A stretch of DNA of 33,838 nucleotides from RGIG8748 sp045578205. Lineage in GTDB: Bacteria; Bacillota; Clostridia; UMGS1810. Location of the stretch: the NCBI GenBank assembly GCA_045578205.1, contig JAZNJU010000040.1, positions 1-33,838 on the forward strand. Reading direction: 5' to 3'. The translations under genes and the position numbers were made by a program. Below, one piece after another: positions 9,849 through 17,907 of the stretch (position 1 is its first letter; each line of letters opens with the position of its first letter). Below the pieces are notes generated by a model. That model saw nothing but the letters and a program-made list of their open reading frames with translations, was not told the DNA's origin and ran no database searches.

Positions 9849-12473
9849 TTACCTCCCGTTTGTTCCGATAACATTGGAAATACCAAGTGCATTGGAAATA
9901 ATACGTGCTGCCTGTGCTCTTGTGCACTGTTCCAGGGGACCGAAACTTCCGTCGGGGAAGCCGTTTAATATTGCATATCCCGAAAGAGAGGAAACAGCGC
10001 TTCTTGCATAATCTGAAATTAAGTCAGAGTCTGTAAATATAAGTTGTCCTTCGGGGTCGTTTTCAAGTCCGAGAACTCTGGCAATTATGATACATACATC
10101 CTGCCTTGTTATGTTCTCTCCAACACCGAAATTACCGTTGCCCTTGCCTGAAATAATACCCTCTCCGACTGCTCTGGTAATGTAGGGAGCATACCACGCA
10201 AAAGCATCAACATCGCTAAATCCTGCATCTGCCGATACACTGCCGACTTTGAATGCGTCTACAACAAGTTTTACAAACTGTTCTCTTGTAACCATTGCTT
10301 CGGGAGCAAAAGTTTCCTCGGTAATGCCCGATATAACACCCAGGCTCTTTAAATAGTGGATATCTTCGCAAGCCCAGTGATTTAGGGGAACATCCGCGAA
10401 AAGTTCAGTCTGTGCAGGAACTGTCGGGGTGTTCTCTTCGGGCTTTTCTTCTTCGGTACTGCCCACTCTGAAACCGCCTCCGCCTGTATATGAGGGTCTC
10501 TTCTGCTCTTCGTAATCGTCCTCGGTGTCTTCCTCATAGTCTTGGGCGGATTCTACCATTTCCTTTAATTCATCTATCGTAAGAAGTTCCTTTGTCACAG
10601 AATCGTTGAAGTCTGACTTGTCGGAAAGACCGATATAATTGTCGGGGTCAATTCCCACTGCCTCAAGATTTGCCTTAGTGAGGACTTCCTCTGCGTATTC
10701 CACGCCGTACACATTGGGGTATGCAAGTGCGTGAAGTATCATCTGTTCCTTTATGTCAGAATACATATCCGTCCATGTTTTGTAAGCGTTACCGCAAAGA
10801 GCACTATGGACTTTGGATTTGTTTGTGCTTGTAAGAAGTGTGTTAAAAGCGCTGAAAATAGTTACTTCGTCTTTATCTATTTCGTCCACTTTCAGTATAT
10901 CGCCATAGACAAAGTCTCCGTTTTCATCGTACAATTCCACTTCCTCGGGGGTCTTGTTGTACATGGACACTACCGAAAGTCTTTCTATGATTTCCCTAAA
11001 TTCGGAAAGTTCTGTCACTTCGGAGAGTTTTTCATCTTCTGCGGAAGATATGAGAATTTCCACAAGTGCGTCTGTATCTGCCTTAATGGCAACAGAATCG
11101 GAAAGTTCAAGTATGGCGGGATAGTTTGTTTCCCAGCCTTCCTTGACTTTGACTGCGTCTTTGGAAATTATGGCGTTGCGTATAACGAGTATATCGCCCG
11201 ATTTATCTATAGTTACAGGCTGTGCGCAAAGCATACCGTCCGATGATTCTGCAACGATGTAGTAATCCCCCTCAGTAACATCGCTTGCGGGAGTTACAGT
11301 AGCAGTTTCCTTGTCGGTATCCTTGCTTACCTCAAATGAAAAAGAATCCACCTTGGTGTTTCTGTCTGCATTTACGGCATACCAGATAAAGTCATCTGTC
11401 TTACCCAGAAGTGTTGCTTCAACAAGAATTGTATCCACAAGTCCTGTTGCAACGCTTCCTGTTGTCCACACGCCGTCCTCCGTATTGAGTTTCGCGCGGA
11501 TGGATATGTCTCCCTTATCTTTGCTGTAATAGGGTTTAACGGTTATCTCTGTTCCCTTTCGGAAACCGTCTGCAAGATTTAAGTCCTCGGCAATAACAAC
11601 ATAGCCGCCGGGCTCTGCTCCGCCTTTTGGAACTTCAACCGTTACGGTCATATCATCTTTTTCTGTTATCGTAAATCCTGTTATTTTCTGTGTTCTTGCC
11701 TTGTCGGTAACATACCACTCAAGGTCCACATCACCCTCGTAGGGGATACCTATCTGGTTTACAACCGAGGCGGTAAAGGTGAGAGTGTCCACACCTTCAA
11801 GCATAACCGTATCGGAGGAAACCACGCTTATGTCGTATGCCTCTTCCTTTGCAAAATACATAGTTCCGAATTTGTAGAGAACATCGGAGCCTGCGGGAGT
11901 CTTCTCGCCGTCTTTGACGGGATAACCATAACGAAGGTTTGGTCCATCAGGTCCGAGTGTTCCTGAATTTATAACCTTGCGGAAATCAAACCAATCGTCT
12001 CCGAATGCGGTAATGGTATCATAAACATAGGGTCTTGCCACATCAACAGACGAAGCATAGGAGTCTATACTGAAACCGAAGTTTGCAGGAACATCGCTGT
12101 TGTTTTTAAATTGTGCTTCTATAACATAGTTGGTATCGTCTTCAAAAGTAAAATCGGGAAAAACATTGGAAGAAATGTATGTTCCGCCTGCAATTCCGTA
12201 CCTGGAAGCATTTGGATATGCAGGACTTGAAAGCAGGGTATAACGCATCGCACCCTCTATACCGTTTGAGTGATTTGGTGCATAAACATCGTAGATTGCA
12301 TGCCATCTTCCTGTAAAGTTATTTGCAGTTGTTGTTCCCTGGAATGCGTTTGCAGGCTTTTCACCGCGAACATAGTCGGTAAAAAGCGCTTCCTGCTCCT
12401 GCGCATATGCAGTTACAAACACAGTGGGCAAAACAAGTACCATGCAGAGTATAAGTGCCAATGCCTTTTTCAT
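9849..12473 (-). CDS. SLH-anchored surface protein with N-terminal beta-sandwich and Ig-like modules
   Basis: 874 residues. The ATG at 12473 is chosen because the upstream in-frame ATG at 12482 lies within the SD (GGAGGATG). Signal peptide 1-24 (TAYA). Residues 30-212 form a beta-sandwich-like domain, 213-315 an Ig-like domain with VVNQIGIP (238-245), and 320-425 a second Ig-like domain with VNADR (367-371). A helical region (about 430-640) precedes an acidic Glu/Asp/Pro/Gly linker (645-688). Three SLH repeats end the protein at 691-743, 751-803 and 812-865, each with the TRxQ/TRxD wall-binding motif (TREQ, TRQD, TRAQ). It carries no recognisable catalytic domain, so it may be an anchor or scaffold. 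Its N-terminal domain is over 60% identical by eye to the start of the 1493-residue beta-helix protein. Confidence 0.9.
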   Translation of the reverse strand: MKKALALILCMVLVLPTVFVTAYAQEQEALFTDYVRGEKPANAFQGTTTANNFTGRWHAIYDVYAPNHSNGIEGAMRYTLLSSPAYPNASRYGIAGGTYISSNVFPDFTFEDDTNYVIEAQFKNNSDVPANFGFSIDSYASSVDVARPYVYDTITAFGDDWFDFRKVINSGTLGPDGPNLRYGYPVKDGEKTPAGSDVLYKFGTMYFAKEEAYDISVVSSDTVMLEGVDTLTFTASVVNQIGIPYEGDVDLEWYVTDKARTQKITGFTITEKDDMTVTVEVPKGGAEPGGYVVIAEDLNLADGFRKGTEITVKPYYSKDKGDISIRAKLNTEDGVWTTGSVATGLVDTILVEATLLGKTDDFIWYAVNADRNTKVDSFSFEVSKDTDKETATVTPASDVTEGDYYIVAESSDGMLCAQPVTIDKSGDILVIRNAIISKDAVKVKEGWETNYPAILELSDSVAIKADTDALVEILISSAEDEKLSEVTELSEFREIIERLSVVSMYNKTPEEVELYDENGDFVYGDILKVDEIDKDEVTIFSAFNTLLTSTNKSKVHSALCGNAYKTWTDMYSDIKEQMILHALAYPNVYGVEYAEEVLTKANLEAVGIDPDNYIGLSDKSDFNDSVTKELLTIDELKEMVESAQDYEEDTEDDYEEQKRPSYTGGGGFRVGSTEEEKPEENTPTVPAQTELFADVPLNHWACEDIHYLKSLGVISGITEETFAPEAMVTREQFVKLVVDAFKVGSVSADAGFSDVDAFAWYAPYITRAVGEGIISGKGNGNFGVGENITRQDVCIIIARVLGLENDPEGQLIFTDSDLISDYARSAVSSLSGYAILNGFPDGSFGPLEQCTRAQAARIISNALGISNVIGTNGR

Positions 12474-12491
12474 ATAAATCATCCTCCTTTT

Positions 12492-13292
12492 TTATATAAC
12501 TTCCGACTCAAAATATCCCAGAACGGGGCAATGGTCAGAAGACGAAAGGGCCTTGTCTGTGGTTAAAACATCATATTTGAGTGCTTTTACCGTTTTTGTG
12601 CCGTAGGTGAAAATATAGTCTATATTACAATCAAAATCGGAGCAAGGTCCGTATGTTACACCGTCTTCCATAAGAACGGGGTAATCGTGGTGAGTGTAGG
12701 TGTCGGTAGTTTCGGATGCTGTGAGACGTATGTCACAAAAGCCGAATTCCAGCATCTTTCGGTAGGGCTCATCTCCCTGCAGGGAGTCCTTGCCGTTGTT
12801 GAAATCACCGCCGATTATTATGGGAACATTGTACTTGGAAACAAGTTCGTCGCATTTTGCCTTAAGTTCCACGGCATTATTTATTCTCTGGAGGTTGTTC
12901 TCCTCGCCCTCTTCCTTCCACCAGAAATGGGTGGACATAACAATAAACGTAAAGTTTGTTACCTTTTCTTCAAAGAGAGCCCAGGTGACCGATTTGGAAT
13001 TTGCATCGTTGAAACCGCTGTAGAGGAAATATCCGCTGTCTTTAAGAATGTATTTATCTTTTTTGTAGAAAACAGGGGTATAGTTTCTGTCGGCAAATTC
13101 CGGACGAACTTCGTCATATACATCTGCCATAAGTTCCTGAATGGGTGCATCCCCCACTCTGTTTCTTAAAGGTCCGCATTCCTGGAATGTGCATATGTCT
13201 GCATCGCAGTCCGACACAAGAGAACGTACCAAAGTATTTCGGTATTCCGACGGAAGATAGTTCCAAATATTCTGATTGTAAAGAGTAATCAT
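12492..13292 (-). CDS. Endonuclease/exonuclease/phosphatase (EEP) family protein, cytoplasmic
   Basis: 266 residues from the ATG at 13292. A longer reading from 13340 would overlap the previous gene and lacks an SD. The EEP fold is shown by the metal and catalytic residues in order: Asn in YNQN (N6/N8), Glu38 in FQECG, His122 in STHFWW, Asp163/Asn165 in GGDFN, Asp225 in IDYIF and Asp253-His254 in SSDHCPV. No signal peptide or membrane segment is seen, so it acts inside the cell although every neighbour in the run is secreted. The stop of the beta-helix gene is one base before this start, and the SD (GGAGG) sits in that gene's last codons, a clear coupling. The family includes phosphodiesterases, inositol and sugar phosphatases, and nucleases. 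A phosphoester-cleaving step on an imported product is an inference. Confidence 0.88.
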   Translation of the reverse strand: MITLYNQNIWNYLPSEYRNTLVRSLVSDCDADICTFQECGPLRNRVGDAPIQELMADVYDEVRPEFADRNYTPVFYKKDKYILKDSGYFLYSGFNDANSKSVTWALFEEKVTNFTFIVMSTHFWWKEEGEENNLQRINNAVELKAKCDELVSKYNVPIIIGGDFNNGKDSLQGDEPYRKMLEFGFCDIRLTASETTDTYTHHDYPVLMEDGVTYGPCSDFDCNIDYIFTYGTKTVKALKYDVLTTDKALSSSDHCPVLGYFESEVI

Positions 13293-13293
13293 A

Positions 13294-16200
13294 TCAGTTA
13301 CCTCCGTTTGTAATAGAAATGGATTTGCGCAGGGGAACAACGCTTCCCTTTTGCCATACCATAATCTTGATTTCGCTTATTTCGTATTCATTTTCGGTGT
13401 CTATGGTTACGGATTTTCGAGCAGTTCCCAGGGACAAAGCGGGATAAGTTGCCACATCACGCAATTTGCTGTCTGTATCGTATGTTGCCACGAAAACATC
13501 TGCAACAACAGCGCTGTTTGATGTGTTTATAAGAGAAAGATAAAAATTGACCTTTTCTCCATCCAAAGACGGAGTTGTATTTGTAACAAAGGTATCGGTA
13601 ACATAGAACGCGCCGACATCGCTCACAACAGTTGTTCCTATATCCTTGGAGCCGTTTTTAGCGGTTACCCGCCAATAATATGTGCTTTCAGTCTGAAGAA
13701 GTGACGCGGGAACCGTATATACATTTGTGTTGACTGTTTCTCTTAAGACAGAGGTTTCAAATGTTTTGTCAGAACTTACTTCCACCGTGTAACTGTCCAG
13801 ACCGAAGCCGTCTTCCCAGTACAAGTCGAATCCCTTGGAAGAAACGTTTGTATCGGCAGGGTACAGAAGTTTTACACTGTCTGCAGTTTCAAATTCTGTG
13901 ATTGCACCGATTTCGGACATATCGAAATTATTTTCATTAAGAAGACCTGGGGAAGACAGAGCGTATTTACTGTCTGCCTTAAGCCTGTAATCGTGATTTG
14001 CAGGATCCGCAAATATTTCTTCAAAATCCGCAATTTCTATGGTGTTATTGCTCCATGCAGAAAGGGTGGAGTCGGGCAAACAAATTGTGTTTACGGGTTC
14101 TGTATCTTCATTCACGGAAAGGTTTCCCGAAATAACAGAGAAGTATTTGGGATTTTTTTTAGTTTGGCACATTGTCTTTAAGTTGGGATATCTTGTGAAA
14201 TACAAATCCTTATCCCAGATTATGTTTTCCAAATCGGAGAGTGTTCCCACCATGCTGACATCGGGATAACGGTAATCCTTGTTTCCATTTATGGCGTGAA
14301 GTTCAAAACTTGTCCAGTGGAAGTTCCATGAATGGTCGGAATTTACAACGGTGTTATTTTTAAATATCATATCTCCCGCACCGTTGGAATTGTAGCCCGT
14401 GGGGACATTTACTATGATATTCTGTTCTATGGTATTACCCTGCTGGGAATCGTCCATATATATTCCGTCCATACCCGAGGTGCTGTCAGAGGATTTTATG
14501 TCGTGTATATAGTTTCTGGATATTGTATTACCGCGTCCCAGAAAACTTCTGCCCTGATAGATGGCGCCTGCATCTGCAACATTCTGCAGTACGGCATATA
14601 TTTCGTTTTCCGTTACAAGATGGTCGTTACCGTAGATGGTTATGCCGTGCTGTTCCGATTTGGATATTATATTGTCTCTTACTGTAATTCCCACACCGCC
14701 TATAAGAACAGCGCCGTCGTTTGTAAAGTTCACGGAAGAAGCGCTTATGAAGTTGTTTTCGATAATGTTTCCCGACGGGGTAAGGGTGTCTACATTTCCG
14801 CCCTCCATATACACAGAGGGACCGCCGATGTTGTCAAACACGCAGTTTCTCACATCGCAGTTGTAGGAAGCATCGTTGCTAAGGTACGATTCCTGCCAGT
14901 AGCCTGCACCCGTCTTGGGTTTTTCTGTTCCCTCCACAAAATATGCGTATGTTCCTATGTCGCGGAATGTACAGTTTTCAAAATCAACATCGTATATATC
15001 CTTGCCGTAAACTCCCAAATGACGGGTTTTGGCAAATTCCAGACCCGAAAATGTGAGGTTTGAAACGCCGTCCAGAGTAAGCAGAGGTTTTGTGTTTACG
15101 GAAAGTTCAAGTTTGGTATCTGCAGGAGAAGTTGCAGGATAAAAATACAACTTGAGGTTTTCCCTGTCTATGTAATATTCACCCGGGAGGTCTATCTCCT
15201 CCAGAAGATTGTATGCTTTCCACTTTCGCATCGGCTCTGTGCCGTCATCGTGTGTGGTGTCTTCAAAAATATAGGGAGCCTTGCTTGTGACAGTGATTAT
15301 CTTGTCTGCCGTATCCACATTTTCAACATATGTTCTCATATACTGGAAGTTCCAGGACGGAGAAGAAGTAATCCAGAAGTCGGGGGCTGTTGTCCAACGG
15401 GAAACGTTGTCCTCGTTGTAACAGAAAGCATAGTCACCTGTCGCTTCTCCGCGTCTTGTGTACTGTCTGCCGTTGGGCCACTGGGACAGCATAGCCTGTT
15501 CACCGTCGATATAGAGTGCATTGTAATCCCCATCCTCTGTACTGTATGCCGTGTGCATGTTCTCGGGATTGAAAATATCTTCCTTGGTTATTGGGCTATC
15601 GGCAAGGTCTATTACCATGACCTTGTCCCTTACGTGGGGATACAGTCTTTCCAACACGCTTTCGTCTTCCACGTAACGTGCATTCTTTCCGGATATTTCT
15701 TTTGTTCCTTTAAAGACGGGCTTTTCGCCCTCATATGCAGAATAAACAATTTTCCTGTCCGCACTGCCCGAATCGTCATCGGTCAGAGTGACAGTATTAT
15801 TTAAAATGTATTCTCCGCCACGGAAGTTAACCTTTTTGATGGCTACTGCCTGACTTTTAAGTTCTCTTATTTTTTCCTTGGCACCCTCAAAACTTGCAAG
15901 GGGCATATCTATTGTGCCGGGGTTATTGTCGTTTCCGCTTGGGGAAACAAAGAGTTCCGCACCGTCGCCCACTTGTATCACAAAGCCTTTTCTCATGCCG
16001 TACTTTGAGGATTTGGCAACAACTGTGTACAAACCATCGGGGGTGTTTTCTTTAAGTGTTATTTCCGCTTTGCCGTCACCGAGACTTTTCACATTTATCC
16101 ACTCGGTGATACTTGCGCGGTCATATGTAACGGGATACCACTCAATATCCTGCTCGATATTGCCTTTAAGTCCCGCCTGGTTTACGGTTTCGGACTTTAT

Positions 16201-17775
16201 TACCGCAGTGTCTCCGTATGTCATATTGACTTTTCCAGACACAAGTGTGTTTTTAATTTCAGTTGCAATCTCGGGAGCAACATACAAAGTCTTGTCAAAG
16301 TGCACTGAAGTGACATCTTTTGTGATGCTCTCTCCGTTGGGGAAGCCTATGTACATATTTGAAGCCGAAGTTCCGTCTGCAGTGAGGGTGTAGGTATGCT
16401 TGAAATCGTGCCATTTGCCGTCTGCGGGGACAGAAATTGTGTGAGAGTCTCTGCTTTCCGTGTCGGTATTGTCGCGGGTAAGCATCATTATGCCGAAATT
16501 GCAGTCGTTGCCGTCGGAAGAGGAATTCATAACAGAGGCAGTCACAACATAACTTCCTGCAGAAAGCGCCTTGCCGTTAAATGAGTATCTTGCATTGAGG
16601 TCATATTCGCTTATGGAATCTCCCACTTTCATACCTTGAATCTGACCGCCTGCCATTGTATTTACAGACACAACTTCCGTATTGGTTGCGGTGTACTTCA
16701 CGGGATATCTCGACGGATTTGTGCCTGCAAGCACAGTGTAATCGGTAAATGCAGAAATATTGCCGTAGTTTCTTGCAATATAGACTTTTTCCTGCAAAGG
16801 CTCGTGTATGAGGTTTTGGGGCATATCTGCAGGAGGAGTGTCTTTCCATTTTGTGACAGAAATTTTCACACCCTTGCCCACATTGTCATAATCGCTCTTT
16901 GCATATATTATGTAATCGCCGTCGGGAGCATCTGTTACTGTGACATATGCTCCTGACGTGCCGTTCTTTTCAATTTCAAAGCCGTCGGCTTCTGCCGTGC
17001 GGTCGGAATTTAAAACAACATAGTCCATGTTATCGCTTAAGTTGCGTGAAATTCCAATCTGATTTAAAAGTGTTGCAGACACACTGACTGTGTCTCCGGG
17101 ACAAACAAGAGTTCTGTCCGCGCTCACACTCAATGTATAAGGGATTTCCTCGGCTATATACAAAGAGCCGAGTTTATAAAGGACATCGGAGCCTGCGGGG
17201 GTCTTCTCTCCCTCTCTTGTGGGATATCCATAGCGTAAGTTGAATTCCGCTGTACCGATTGTTCCTGTGTTTATAACTTTGCGAAAATCAAACCAATCGT
17301 CGCCGGAATTAGTTATGGTATCATAAACATAGGGTCTTGATACATCATCGCTTGAATTATAGGTATCTATGCAAAATCCGAAATTTGCACAAACACTGCT
17401 GTTGTTTTTGAACTTTGCAGATATAACATAGTTTGTATCTGCCTTAAAAGTAAAATCGCCAAATACATTCCGGGTTATAAAAGTACCGCCCGAAATGCCG
17501 TATCTGGAAGAATTGGCATACTGCGGATTATCTGCCAGAGTAAAACGCATTGCGCCCGGAATTCCACCGCTGTGATTGGGAGCATTGACCTCATAGGTTG
17601 CATACCATCTTCCTGTAAAATTATTATATGTGCTTGGTCCTTGGAATACATTTTCAGGCATTTGCGGGGTTACAAAATCGCTATACAACGTTTCCGATGC
17701 AAATGCGGGAATATATGCCGATAACATTGCCGTTAAAATAGCAATGCTCACAATTAAACAAAGTAGTTTTTTCAT
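13294..17775 (-). CDS. Giant secreted right-handed beta-helix protein, GH141-like, with two N-terminal beta-sandwich/Ig modules
   Basis: 1493 residues. The ATG at 17775 sits behind GGAGGAATGTA and begins a clean signal peptide (MKKLLCL ... AFA); the 25 extra residues upstream lack both. Module 1 spans about 30-290 (NQIGI, LNSDRT). Module 2 spans about 300-605 and ends with VNQAGL. The GH141-like beta-helix covers about 610-1240, opening with LFVSPSGNDNNPGT and FRGGEY and containing DAGAIYQGR (Asp1068) and YMDD (Asp1108/1109). An Fn3-like domain (about 1300-1400) and a C-terminal beta domain of about 95 residues follow. It is the first large enzyme of the run, 132 bp after the binding-protein gene with a hairpin between. 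A glycoside hydrolase role on a complex plant or mucin-type glycan is inferred; a lyase or binder remains possible. Confidence 0.85.
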   Translation of the reverse strand: MKKLLCLIVSIAILTAMLSAYIPAFASETLYSDFVTPQMPENVFQGPSTYNNFTGRWYATYEVNAPNHSGGIPGAMRFTLADNPQYANSSRYGISGGTFITRNVFGDFTFKADTNYVISAKFKNNSSVCANFGFCIDTYNSSDDVSRPYVYDTITNSGDDWFDFRKVINTGTIGTAEFNLRYGYPTREGEKTPAGSDVLYKLGSLYIAEEIPYTLSVSADRTLVCPGDTVSVSATLLNQIGISRNLSDNMDYVVLNSDRTAEADGFEIEKNGTSGAYVTVTDAPDGDYIIYAKSDYDNVGKGVKISVTKWKDTPPADMPQNLIHEPLQEKVYIARNYGNISAFTDYTVLAGTNPSRYPVKYTATNTEVVSVNTMAGGQIQGMKVGDSISEYDLNARYSFNGKALSAGSYVVTASVMNSSSDGNDCNFGIMMLTRDNTDTESRDSHTISVPADGKWHDFKHTYTLTADGTSASNMYIGFPNGESITKDVTSVHFDKTLYVAPEIATEIKNTLVSGKVNMTYGDTAVIKSETVNQAGLKGNIEQDIEWYPVTYDRASITEWINVKSLGDGKAEITLKENTPDGLYTVVAKSSKYGMRKGFVIQVGDGAELFVSPSGNDNNPGTIDMPLASFEGAKEKIRELKSQAVAIKKVNFRGGEYILNNTVTLTDDDSGSADRKIVYSAYEGEKPVFKGTKEISGKNARYVEDESVLERLYPHVRDKVMVIDLADSPITKEDIFNPENMHTAYSTEDGDYNALYIDGEQAMLSQWPNGRQYTRRGEATGDYAFCYNEDNVSRWTTAPDFWITSSPSWNFQYMRTYVENVDTADKIITVTSKAPYIFEDTTHDDGTEPMRKWKAYNLLEEIDLPGEYYIDRENLKLYFYPATSPADTKLELSVNTKPLLTLDGVSNLTFSGLEFAKTRHLGVYGKDIYDVDFENCTFRDIGTYAYFVEGTEKPKTGAGYWQESYLSNDASYNCDVRNCVFDNIGGPSVYMEGGNVDTLTPSGNIIENNFISASSVNFTNDGAVLIGGVGITVRDNIISKSEQHGITIYGNDHLVTENEIYAVLQNVADAGAIYQGRSFLGRGNTISRNYIHDIKSSDSTSGMDGIYMDDSQQGNTIEQNIIVNVPTGYNSNGAGDMIFKNNTVVNSDHSWNFHWTSFELHAINGNKDYRYPDVSMVGTLSDLENIIWDKDLYFTRYPNLKTMCQTKKNPKYFSVISGNLSVNEDTEPVNTICLPDSTLSAWSNNTIEIADFEEIFADPANHDYRLKADSKYALSSPGLLNENNFDMSEIGAITEFETADSVKLLYPADTNVSSKGFDLYWEDGFGLDSYTVEVSSDKTFETSVLRETVNTNVYTVPASLLQTESTYYWRVTAKNGSKDIGTTVVSDVGAFYVTDTFVTNTTPSLDGEKVNFYLSLINTSNSAVVADVFVATYDTDSKLRDVATYPALSLGTARKSVTIDTENEYEISEIKIMVWQKGSVVPLRKSISITNGGN

Positions 17776-17799
17776 TACATTCCTCCGATTTTTTGGAGA

Positions 17800-17830
17800 G
17801 CAACGGGCAGAGGAGCACTCTGCCCATTGC
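17800..17830 (-). other. Intercistronic hairpin in the leader of the giant beta-helix gene
   Basis: GGGCAGAG, a 5-nt loop, then CTCTGCCC form a perfect 8-bp stem (17805-17825). GCAA/TTGC extends it by 4 bp past one mismatch. No U-run follows on the minus strand, so it is not a classical terminator. It lies between the binding-protein gene and the enzyme run, where a stem could stabilise the upstream mRNA or lower downstream expression. Confidence 0.6.
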
Positions 17831-17907
17831 CATGAAGAGATTTTTAGCATTACTCACTCGAGCAATACTTTTATATCAATACGCCTTTCGGCATACCGAT
17901 AACAAAA

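Noticed and set aside
10731..11246. 171-codon plus-strand frame opposite the SLH gene
   Set aside because: Antisense shadow with improbable Cys/Phe/Tyr composition and no SD.
12492..13292. Exonuclease III or other DNA repair enzyme, or part of a phage-defence system
   Set aside because: Motifs only show the EEP superfamily; the context is glycan and surface genes, with no defence partners.
14332..15063. 243-codon plus-strand frame opposite the giant beta-helix gene
   Set aside because: Antisense shadow; the minus-strand beta-helix paralogy is unambiguous.
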